In this document: piece after piece, positions 1-4,659 of the stretch
How positions within the stretch are numbered: position 1 is the first letter of the stretch
How the letters are laid out: each line of letters starts with the position of its first letter
Notes under the pieces: generated by a model
The model's database searches: none
What the model was told of the DNA's origin: nothing
The model's input: only the letters and a program-made list of their open reading frames with translations
Position numbers and translations under genes: made by a program
From: Rubrobacter sp.
Lineage (GTDB): Bacteria > Actinomycetota > Rubrobacteria > Rubrobacterales > Rubrobacteraceae
DNA: 7,124 nucleotides
NCBI GenBank assembly: GCA_020253895.1
Contig: JADDKG010000352.1
Location: forward strand, 1-7,124
Reading direction: 5' to 3'

Positions 1-273
1 CTTCCGTCTATGTCCATACTCGCGTACCTGGCGCGGCGGGGCGAGGCCGGGGTCTCCGAGATCGTCGAGGCCGTAGGCGCGACCCAGCCGCGGGTCTCGG
101 TCCACCTGCGGTGTCTCGCCTGGTGCGGCTACGTCCGGGCCCGGCGCGAGGGGAGGCGGGCCTACTACGCGATAGCCGACGAGCGGGTGCTCAGCATGCT
201 CCGGCTGGCGGAGGAGCTCCTGGCGGACAACCGGGAGCACGTCGAGGCCTGCAAGGTCACCGGCGAACTCTAG
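1..273 (+). CDS. ArsR-family metal-sensing repressor, CmtR-like (5' partial)
   Basis: Winged-helix transcriptional repressor of the ArsR/SmtB family. The reading frame is open to the window edge (Leu-Pro-Ser precede the first in-window Met at 10). ArsR proteins carry a helix before this point, so the true start is probably upstream and the first Met internal. Numbering from that Met, the recognition helix is around residues 24-36 (ATQPRVSVHLRCL) and the beta wing around 40-55 (GYVRARREGRRAYYAI). Cys35 and Cys39 sit at the end of the recognition helix, and a third, Cys81, lies near the C terminus. This CxxxC plus distal Cys layout matches the Cd/Pb sensor CmtR (known ligands Cys57, Cys61, Cys102), with almost the same spacing (4 and 42 here, 4 and 41 there). 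Actinobacterial mer operons also use ArsR-type regulators, so Hg(II) is possible given the MerE-like gene downstream. Family is certain; the metal is inferred. Confidence 0.88.
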   Translation, partial: LPSMSILAYLARRGEAGVSEIVEAVGATQPRVSVHLRCLAWCGYVRARREGRRAYYAIADERVLSMLRLAEELLADNREHVEACKVTGEL

Positions 274-285
274 AGCTCCGGGCAC

Positions 286-313
286 CGCTTCCGGCCTCTT
301 GTAGCCGGAAGCG
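286..313 (+). repeat. Perfect 10-bp inverted repeat / RNA hairpin between regulator and transporter genes
   Basis: CGCTTCCGGC (286-295) and GCCGGAAGCG (304-313) are perfect complements around the 8-base loop CTCTTGTA. The repeat fills most of the 61-base gap between the repressor stop and the next start. No T-run follows, so it is not a standard intrinsic terminator. It could be a processing or stability hairpin, a partial attenuator that sets the regulator:transporter ratio, or a protein-binding dyad. Confidence 0.7.
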
Positions 314-320
314 CCGGCGC

Positions 321-327
321 GAGGGGG
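321..327 (+). promoter_or_regulatory. Ribosome binding site deciding a TTG start
   Basis: The purine block GAGGGGG lies seven bases before TTG at 335. No ATG or GTG sits at a suitable distance, and TTG puts the first membrane helix immediately at the N terminus, as in MerE. Confidence 0.65.
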
Positions 328-334
328 CAAGAAG

Positions 335-652
335 TTGAGAAGGATCGCGGGTTATCTGCTGGTGGTGACGGCGCTGCTCATCTGCCCCTGCCACCTGGCA
401 CTGCTGCTGCCGGCCATGCTCGGCCTGTTCGGGGGCACGGCGGCCGCCGCGGCCCTCGGGGCGAACATCGGGTGGGTGCTCGCCGGGGCGACCGTCTACT
501 TCGCGGTCGCGCTCGCTGGCGGGCTCTACCTGCTGAGCCGGCGGGCCAGGAGAGGCGTGCGCGCGACCGAAGAAACGCAGGACTGCTGCCCCCCGCCCTC
601 CGACGACCGCAAGGCCGGGCTTAGGAAGCCCGTCGGAGGGAGGCGGCATTGA
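335..652 (+). CDS. Small two-helix membrane protein, MerE-like mercury/heavy-metal transporter
   Basis: A 105-residue inner-membrane protein starting at TTG. Helix 1 (about 6-32) contains Cys17-Pro-Cys19-His20, the CPCH signature in the first helix of MerE, a small protein that carries Hg(II) and methylmercury across the membrane in mer operons. Helix 2 is about residues 44-67 and ends in an Arg-rich loop (SRRARRG), which by the positive-inside rule puts both ends in the cytoplasm. MerE is usually under 80 residues. This protein adds a hydrophilic tail of about 35 residues with a vicinal Cys84-Cys85 pair, a plausible site to accept the metal inside the cell. It follows the metal-sensor gene and overlaps the next gene by four bases. 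MerE-type is supported by the motif and two-helix layout; Hg(II) as substrate is inferred. Confidence 0.72.
   Translation: MRRIAGYLLVVTALLICPCHLALLLPAMLGLFGGTAAAAALGANIGWVLAGATVYFAVALAGGLYLLSRRARRGVRATEETQDCCPPPSDDRKAGLRKPVGGRRH
596..640 (+). promoter_or_regulatory. Long hairpin masking the ribosome binding site of the lipoprotein gene
   Basis: CCCTCCGACG (596-605) and CGTCGGAGGG (631-640) are a perfect 10-bp complement. Inside them a second stem, GGCTT (618-622) with AAGCC (626-630), stacks almost directly below, closed by a 3-base loop. The right arm contains the first six bases of the Shine-Dalgarno block at 635-643. The left arm is inside the upstream coding region, so a ribosome finishing that gene would open the structure. 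This is the expected arrangement for obligatory translational coupling. Confidence 0.65.
635..643 (+). promoter_or_regulatory. Strong Shine-Dalgarno for the TTG start at 649
   Basis: GGAGGGAGG ends five bases before TTG at 649. Its strength supports this start, which overlaps the TGA stop of the upstream gene (TTGA). Confidence 0.75.
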
Positions 653-1221
653 CTACGGCGAAGAAGAGAGCGGCCGCCGTGGCGGTCCTGCTCGCGGCCG
701 CGCTCGTTGCGGGCGCCTGCGGCGGCGCCGGAGCCGGGAAAGGAACATCCGGGGGTCGCGGGGAGACGGTACAGGCGACGACCGCCGCGACCGAGGGGAC
801 CGGCGGCGCGGTAGCCACGGCCCCGAGCATCGAGACCCTCGACGGCGAGAGATTCGACCTCTCGGACGAGCGGGGGAAGGTGGTCGCCCTCTACTTCATG
901 GCCGGCTGGTGCGGAAGCTGCATCCCCGAGGCCCGGAGCTGGTCGGAGCTCTACCCGAGCTACAAGGATGAAGGGCTGGAGGTGCTCGTCGTCTCCGCCG
1001 ACCCGAACGACAGCCCCCAGACCATAGAGCGGTTCCGGCGTGCCGGCGGGATAGGGGATCTCCCGTGGGCCATCGACAGGACGGGCAGGTTCACCCGGGC
1101 GCTCGGCGTGCGGGCGCTCGACACCACCATAATCTTGGACCGGCGGGGGCGCGTGGCCTACAGGGACGCGGTACCCACGCCCGAGAAAAAGCTCAGAGAG
1201 GAGCTGGAGGAGGTTCTGTGA
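649..1221 (+). CDS. TlpA-type thioredoxin-like lipoprotein (thiol:disulfide oxidoreductase)
   Basis: A 190-residue exported thiol-redox protein. Residues 1-23 form a lipoprotein signal peptide (KKR, an Ala/Val/Leu core, then VAGA) with Cys24 as the likely lipidated residue. A Gly/Ser/Thr-rich linker runs to about 57, followed by a thioredoxin fold at about 58-190. The active site is Trp87-Cys88-Gly89-Ser90-Cys91 in the setting YFMAGWCGSCIPEA, typical of TlpA/ResA. The adjoining ccdA gene, overlapping by four bases, would supply electrons across the membrane. The nearly invariant cis-proline opposite the active site is Asp158 here (GVRALDTTIILD, where families have IPTT), which may alter substrate choice or metal affinity. 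In this cluster it may stand in for the external Hg carrier MerP or reduce metal-thiol adducts (inference). Fold and export are secure; the client is unknown. Confidence 0.88.
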   Translation: MTTAKKRAAAVAVLLAAALVAGACGGAGAGKGTSGGRGETVQATTAATEGTGGAVATAPSIETLDGERFDLSDERGKVVALYFMAGWCGSCIPEARSWSELYPSYKDEGLEVLVVSADPNDSPQTIERFRRAGGIGDLPWAIDRTGRFTRALGVRALDTTIILDRRGRVAYRDAVPTPEKKLREELEEVL

Positions 1222-1979
1222 GCGAGATACAGCAGCTGGTGGCCCAGTGGATCTCCACCCTCTCCGGGGCGCTGCCCTTCGGCGTCGCCTTCGGCGCCGG
1301 GATGGTCGCCGCCGTCAACCCCTGCGGCTTCGCCATGCTCCCGGCCTACCTCTCGCTCTACCTGGGCGCCGAGGAGGAGGGATTCGGGAAGCGTCCGGTG
1401 GCCGCCCGCCTGCTGCGGGCGCTCCTCGTCGGCGTGACCGTCTCGCTGGGCTTCGTGCTCCTGTTCTCCGTGGTCGGGCTCGCCGTCTCCTCCGGCGGGG
1501 TAGCGCTGCTTTCGGCGATGCCGTGGGTGGGCGTCCTGATCGGGGTGGCGCTCGTAGTGCTCGGGGTCTGGATGCTCGCCGGACGCACCGTCCACGCGGG
1601 GGCCTTCGGGCGGCTTGGGGCGAGGATAGGCAACCCCGCCGACGTGAGCCTGAGGGGCTTCTTCCTCTTCGGGCTCGCCTACGGGGTCGGCTCCCTGAGC
1701 TGCACCCTGCCGGTCTTCCTGGTGGTGGTAGGCACCGGCCTCGCCTCGGGAGGTCTGCTCGCGGGCATCGGGCAGTTTCTCGCCTTCGGGCTCGGGATGG
1801 CCTCGGTGCTCGTCGCCCTCACCCTGGCGCTGGGACTCTTCAAGCAGGGGCTGGTGAAGCGGCTGCGGAGGGCGATGCCCTACGTGCGGCTCGCCTCCGC
1901 GGCCCTGCTCGTCGCGGCCGGCGTCTACGTGGTCCATTACTGGGTCTCCTCGCAGACCGGAGGCGCCCTGCCGGGTTAG
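1218..1979 (+). CDS. ccdA: CcdA-family transmembrane electron carrier
   Basis: A 253-residue polytopic membrane protein. CcdA (the short DsbD relative) passes electrons from cytoplasmic thioredoxin to extracytoplasmic thioredoxin-like proteins. The start is GTG at 1218, overlapping the preceding TGA (GTGA), with GGAGGAGG at 1206-1213; the longer open frame upstream is only overlap with the lipoprotein gene. Six hydrophobic segments are visible, roughly residues 20-45, 64-90, 92-117, 142-170, 175-203 and 220-240. The two family cysteines are Cys36 in helix 1 (AAVNPCGFAMLPAY) and Cys162 in helix 4 (GSLSCTLPVF), the redox pair of the family. The four-base coupling to the TlpA-type lipoprotein makes that protein its probable client. 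No cytochrome c maturation genes are seen nearby, so the role here is more likely general or metal-related thiol reduction. Confidence 0.93.
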   Translation: MSEIQQLVAQWISTLSGALPFGVAFGAGMVAAVNPCGFAMLPAYLSLYLGAEEEGFGKRPVAARLLRALLVGVTVSLGFVLLFSVVGLAVSSGGVALLSAMPWVGVLIGVALVVLGVWMLAGRTVHAGAFGRLGARIGNPADVSLRGFFLFGLAYGVGSLSCTLPVFLVVVGTGLASGGLLAGIGQFLAFGLGMASVLVALTLALGLFKQGLVKRLRRAMPYVRLASAALLVAAGVYVVHYWVSSQTGGALPG

Positions 1980-1988
1980 ACTTAACCC
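1973..1988 (+). repeat. Short inverted repeat at the ccdA stop
   Basis: GGGTTA (1973-1978) and TAACCC (1983-1988) flank GACT and span the ccdA stop codon. The arms are only six bases and no T-run follows, so it is not a convincing terminator. It may mark the junction between the coupled metal/redox genes and the more loosely attached peroxiredoxin gene. Confidence 0.35.
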
Positions 1989-2023
1989 CGCTCTGCAAGA
2001 GGCGAGAAGAGAGGAGGCGGAGC

Positions 2024-2488
2024 GTGGCCGGGATGCCGCAGGAAGGGGAGCGCTTCCCCGAGCTCTGGTTCGTGACCGAGGAGGGTGAGAGGGTCTCCAC
2101 CCGGGACCTTCTCGGGCAGACGACCGTCCTCTACTTCTATCCCAAGGACCAGACCCCGGGATGCACCAAGGAGGCCTGCGCCTTCAGGGACCGGATGCCC
2201 GACTACGAGCGGGCCGGGATAAAGGTCTACGGGGTGTCGTTGGATCCCCCCGAGTCCCACCGGCGCTTCCGGGAGCGGAACGGGCTCAACTTCCCCCTGC
2301 TCACCGACGAGGACGGTCAGGCCGCAAAAAGCCTCGGCATCCTCTCCGAGAAGGGTTACGCCCGGCGGGTCACCTTCCTGCTAGACCCGGAGGGGACCGT
2401 GCTCCGGGTCTACCCCGAGGTCTCCCCCGAGACCCACGCCGACGAGGTGCTCGCCGCCGCTAGTAGCGCCGGCCCCTCTGCCGGCTGA
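2024..2488 (+). CDS. bcp: Bcp/PrxQ-type peroxiredoxin (thioredoxin-dependent thiol peroxidase)
   Basis: A cytoplasmic thiol peroxidase of 154 residues, a normal length for Bcp, that reduces hydrogen and organic peroxides using thioredoxin. The start is GTG at 2024, six bases after GAGGAGG (2011-2017). An in-frame ATG at 2033 is possible but 15 bases from that site. The active-site segment YFYPKDQTPGCTKEAC has peroxidatic Cys47 and, five residues on, resolving Cys52, the Bcp alpha-type arrangement. The supporting Arg lies in GYARRVTFLLD. The gene begins 44 bases after ccdA on the same strand, so co-transcription is likely but translation is separate. It fits oxidative-stress defence beside a thiol-reactive metal system. 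Its last 29 bases overlap the convergent ACT-domain gene. Confidence 0.95.
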   Translation: MAGMPQEGERFPELWFVTEEGERVSTRDLLGQTTVLYFYPKDQTPGCTKEACAFRDRMPDYERAGIKVYGVSLDPPESHRRFRERNGLNFPLLTDEDGQAAKSLGILSEKGYARRVTFLLDPEGTVLRVYPEVSPETHADEVLAAASSAGPSAG

Positions 2489-3137
2489 TATCGAAGCGGG
2501 CGGAGGAGGAGACGGCCATCACCGCCATCACCCCGCACTGCACCGGGTCGCTGACGACCAGGTCGGCGGCGTCCGGGACGCTGCCGGACATGTTCAGCGA
2601 TAGCACGATGATCCCCCGCTCCCTTATCTCGTAGACCGCCTTGGTCACGTCCCCGCCCATCAGCGCGCCGGCCAGCACCAGCGCCACCGCCCGCGGCAGC
2701 CTGGCCACCGCCCGCACGGCGGCGGCCAGGTTCTCCTCCCCGACGAGGGGGATGGTGTCCACCGAGATCCTCTCCCCCCGGATGTTGTGCCGGTCGGCCT
2801 CGGCGACCGCCCCGACTACCACCTGTCCCACCTGGGCCCCGCCGCCGATCACGATGATCCGCTTGCCGTAAACCTTGGCGAAGGAGGGCGCGCGCTCTAT
2901 CTCCCGGACGATCGGGAGCGCCCTCAGGTCCTCGATAAGAACCTCGGGGGAGGAGGCATCCTCCAGCTCGAAGTAGATCGCGCACTCCCCACCACGCCGC
3001 TCGGAGATATCGATGTAGGTGATGTTGGCCCGGTGCTCGAAGATCACCCCGGTAAGCTCGTGGAGGATCCCCGGCTCATCCGGGGCCCGCACCACCAGCG
3101 CGAGCGGGATCTCGAGCTGCGAAGGCCCTTCGCTCAT
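2460..3137 (-). CDS. ACT-domain protein with DUF5612-like C-terminal domain
   Basis: A 225-residue soluble protein of unknown function. Residues 9-80 form an ACT domain, a small-molecule sensing fold common in amino-acid metabolism; APDEPGILHELTGVIFEHRA is the typical first strand, Gly turn and helix. A second domain from about 88 begins GKRIIVIGGGAQVGQV, a glycine-rich loop resembling a nucleotide-binding turn, and continues with RGERISVDTIPLVGEENLAA and an alpha/beta pattern to the end. From memory this matches the DUF5612 domain paired with ACT in archaeal proteins, but I could not verify it. The start chosen is ATG (3137-3135), because everything upstream in the frame is antisense to fpg and lacks protein character. 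No Shine-Dalgarno is visible; a -10-like box eight bases upstream suggests a leaderless message. It is divergent from fpg and convergent with bcp, so it stands alone. The ligand is not predictable. Confidence 0.85.
   Translation of the reverse strand: MSEGPSQLEIPLALVVRAPDEPGILHELTGVIFEHRANITYIDISERRGGECAIYFELEDASSPEVLIEDLRALPIVREIERAPSFAKVYGKRIIVIGGGAQVGQVVVGAVAEADRHNIRGERISVDTIPLVGEENLAAAVRAVARLPRAVALVLAGALMGGDVTKAVYEIRERGIIVLSLNMSGSVPDAADLVVSDPVQCGVMAVMAVSSSARFDISRQRGRRY
2468..2485. terminator. GC hairpin at the convergent gene ends, possible bidirectional terminator
   Basis: GCCGGC occurs at 2468-2473 and 2480-2485 around CCCTCT. The arms pair on both strands, and the site lies inside the overlap of the two convergent 3' ends, where a shared terminator is expected. 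There is no T-run on either side, so support is position plus GC stem only. Confidence 0.4.
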
Positions 3138-3145
3138 GGCCGGAT

Positions 3146-3151
3146 ATTCTA
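3146..3151 (-). promoter_or_regulatory. Candidate -10 box for the ACT-domain gene (leaderless)
   Basis: On the minus strand this reads TAGAAT (TANNNT type) and ends eight bases before the ATG, so transcription would begin at or very near the start codon. There is no clear -35 box and no ribosome binding site, both compatible with the leaderless genes common in Actinobacteria. Confidence 0.45.
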
Positions 3152-3184
3152 TCCGAGCGCAAGAGGCCACGCGGCTCGGAGAGA
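3148..3184. repeat. Imperfect inverted repeat in the divergent promoter region
   Basis: TCTaTCCGAGC (3148-3158) and GCTCGGAgAGA (3174-3184) pair at 10 of 11 positions around a 15-base spacer. The repeat overlaps the candidate minus-strand -10 box and lies in the 129-base spacer between divergent genes, so it could be a dimeric repressor operator. It could also fold as a hairpin, though the spacer is long. Confidence 0.45.
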
Positions 3185-3221
3185 GAAGGAAGTCCAACGG
3201 TAGAGAACCCAACCCATCGCG

Positions 3222-3227
3222 TAATAT
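3222..3227 (+). promoter_or_regulatory. Candidate -10 box for the fpg-udg operon
   Basis: TAATAT is one of the few AT-rich hexamers in the spacer and would place transcription about 30 bases before the fpg start. No -35 match is seen at 16-18 bases. Confidence 0.3.
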
Positions 3228-3266
3228 TTGTGGAAATCGGCCCCGAGGCGAAGGGAGGGCGAGACG

Positions 3267-4073
3267 ATGCCGGAGCTTCCGGAGGCGGATATCTTCAGGT
3301 GGCATCTGGAGGGCATCTCGCCGGGCAGAAAGGTCGGAAGAGTAAGGGTAAAAGACCGCAGGGTACCGGTCGGTGCCTCGGTCCGCGGGCTTCAGAGCGC
3401 GCCGGAGGGACGGCGTCTCTGCTCCACCCGCCGCCACGGCAAGAACCTCTTCGCCGGCATCGAGGGTGGCGGCTGGCTGCTGCTGCACTTTGGGATGACG
3501 GGGAGCCTGAGGTATTTGCGGAACGGCGAGGAGGAGCCGCCGCACGTCCGGCTGCTCCTCGCCTTCGCGGGCGGAGGGCGCCTCGCCTTCGCGGACCAGC
3601 GGGTGTTGGGGAGAGTGTACCCCGTCGGGGATCCGGAGAGGTTCGTGGAGGAGAAAGGGCTGGGGCCGGACGCGCTGGAGCTGGACTACCCCTCCTTCCG
3701 GGAGCGCGTCGGAGGGAGGAGGGGCGCGGTGAAATCCGTGCTGATGAACCAGGGGGTCATCGCCGGGCTCGGGAACATATACTCCGACGAGGTTCTCTTC
3801 CAGGCCCGGCTGCATCCCGGGACGAGCGCGGCACATCTCAAAGAGGCGGAGCTCCGGAGGCTCTTCGAGGCGATCCGGAGCGTGCTATGGACGGCGATAG
3901 AGAAGGGGGTGGATCCGGACGAGCTCCCCGGCTACTTCCTGCTCCCCCGCCGGCGGGAGGGCGAGAGGTGCCCTCGGGGAAACGGAGGCATCCGCAAGAT
4001 GAGGGCGGCCGGGCGCACCGCCTACTACTGCCCGGCATGCCAGCCCGAGAGCCGGGGAGGCAGCCGTGGGTGA
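3267..4073 (+). CDS. mutM: Fpg/Nei-family DNA glycosylase (formamidopyrimidine-DNA glycosylase type)
   Basis: A 268-residue bifunctional glycosylase/AP lyase that excises oxidised bases in base-excision repair. The start ATG gives MPELPEAD, placing catalytic Pro2 and Glu3 at the mature N terminus; GGGAGGG lies at 3253-3259, seven bases upstream. Other family marks are RRHGKNLF (the conserved Lys of the first domain), HFGMTGSL, the FADQRVLGRV loop (the Phe of the usual RRFG is Leu) and the helix-two-turn-helix segment NQGVIAGLGNIYSDEVLF. The C-terminal zinc finger is abnormal: the usual C-x2-C-x16-C-x2-C reads Cys235-Pro-Arg-Gly238, then Cys255 and Cys258, so the second ligand is missing. Length is normal. 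The downstream uracil-DNA glycosylase gene overlaps by eight bases, making a repair operon. Family is certain; preference between 8-oxoguanine and oxidised pyrimidines is not. Confidence 0.94.
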   Translation: MPELPEADIFRWHLEGISPGRKVGRVRVKDRRVPVGASVRGLQSAPEGRRLCSTRRHGKNLFAGIEGGGWLLLHFGMTGSLRYLRNGEEEPPHVRLLLAFAGGGRLAFADQRVLGRVYPVGDPERFVEEKGLGPDALELDYPSFRERVGGRRGAVKSVLMNQGVIAGLGNIYSDEVLFQARLHPGTSAAHLKEAELRRLFEAIRSVLWTAIEKGVDPDELPGYFLLPRRREGERCPRGNGGIRKMRAAGRTAYYCPACQPESRGGSRG

Positions 4074-4659
4074 GAGGGAGGCGTGGGAGAGGATCCGGAA
4101 GAGCTCGGCCGAGCGGTTCGGCGAGGACTCGGTCTTCGGGGAGGGCCGGCCGGGCGCCCGGCTCGCCATCATAGGCGAGGCCCCGGGCAAGCAGGAGGTC
4201 GAGCAGGGCAGGCCGTTCGTCGGCAGGGCCGGGAAGCTGCTCGACGAGCTCCTCGAGGAAGCCGGCATCGACCGCTCGGAGGTCTACGTGACCAACGTGG
4301 TGAAGGTCCGCCCGACGAAAGAGGCCGGGGGCCGCACCCAGAACCGCCCGCCGCGCGCCGGGGAGATCCGGGAGGGGATCGAGGTTCTGGAGGAAGAGCT
4401 TGAGGCCATAGGGCCCAAGGTCCTCGTTCTGCTGGGCACCACCCCGGCCAAGGCCCTCATAGACAGGTCGTTCACCATGCGAGCTGGGCGCGGCAGCATC
4501 CTGCGCTCGAAGCTTTTGGGGCTCCCCGCGCTGGCGACCTACCACCCGGCCTACCTGCTGCGGCTGCGGGGTGCCGGAAGCGAAGACTACGCCCGGATGA
4601 GAGAGCAGGTGGTAGAGGACCTCGGGGCCGCATGGGATTACGCCCGCCGCGACGGATGA
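4066..4659 (+). CDS. Family-4-like uracil-DNA glycosylase lacking the iron-sulphur cysteines
   Basis: A 197-residue uracil-DNA glycosylase-superfamily protein that should remove uracil from DNA. The start is GTG at 4066, five bases after GGGGAGG, inside the end of fpg (eight-base overlap). Motif 1 is GEAPGKQEVEQGRPFVGRAG (residues 37-56). The central motif is TNVVKVRPT (76-84). Motif 2 is TYHPAYLLR, with the probable catalytic or binding His160. Family 4 normally carries four cysteines for a 4Fe-4S cluster; this protein has no cysteine at all. The third and fourth positions read Val81 and Gly104 by alignment from memory, and the N-terminal C-x2-C is replaced within IRKSSAERF. The segment between them is longer than usual (KEAGGRTQNRPPRAG). 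Membership is clear from the motifs; activity without the cluster is plausible but unproven. It is coupled to fpg, so both glycosylases would be made together. Confidence 0.88.
   Translation: MGEREAWERIRKSSAERFGEDSVFGEGRPGARLAIIGEAPGKQEVEQGRPFVGRAGKLLDELLEEAGIDRSEVYVTNVVKVRPTKEAGGRTQNRPPRAGEIREGIEVLEEELEAIGPKVLVLLGTTPAKALIDRSFTMRAGRGSILRSKLLGLPALATYHPAYLLRLRGAGSEDYARMREQVVEDLGAAWDYARRDG

Noticed and set aside
10..273. Treating the ATG at 10 as the true start of the repressor
   Set aside because: The frame is open upstream and ArsR proteins need an N-terminal helix before this point; the gene is more likely cut by the window edge.
1158..1937. 259-codon open frame on the minus strand opposite ccdA
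   Set aside because: Low-complexity, His/Gly/Glu/Arg-rich translation with no domain character; it is antisense to a clear CcdA protein and results from high GC.
649..1979. Reading tlpA-ccdA as a cytochrome c maturation operon
   Set aside because: No ResB/CcsB, haem lyase or cytochrome gene is visible, and the neighbours are a metal sensor and a MerE-like protein; it cannot be excluded from this window alone.
1247..2023. Long N-terminal extension of the peroxiredoxin frame
   Set aside because: The extension is Arg/Gly/Ala-rich, out of frame with ccdA and not protein-like; Bcp length and the ribosome site point to GTG at 2024.
2458..2468. CGCTAGTAGCG palindrome near the bcp end
   Set aside because: A single-base centre cannot form a loop, and it is coding sequence; the neighbouring GCCGGC pair is the better structure.
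3138..3836. Upstream extension of the ACT-domain frame by 233 codons
   Set aside because: It is antisense to the well-supported fpg gene and lacks domain character; the ACT fold begins just after the ATG at 3137.
3230..4174. 314-codon plus-strand frame overlapping fpg
   Set aside because: A +1 shadow of fpg, full of Arg, Gly and Ala, without motifs.
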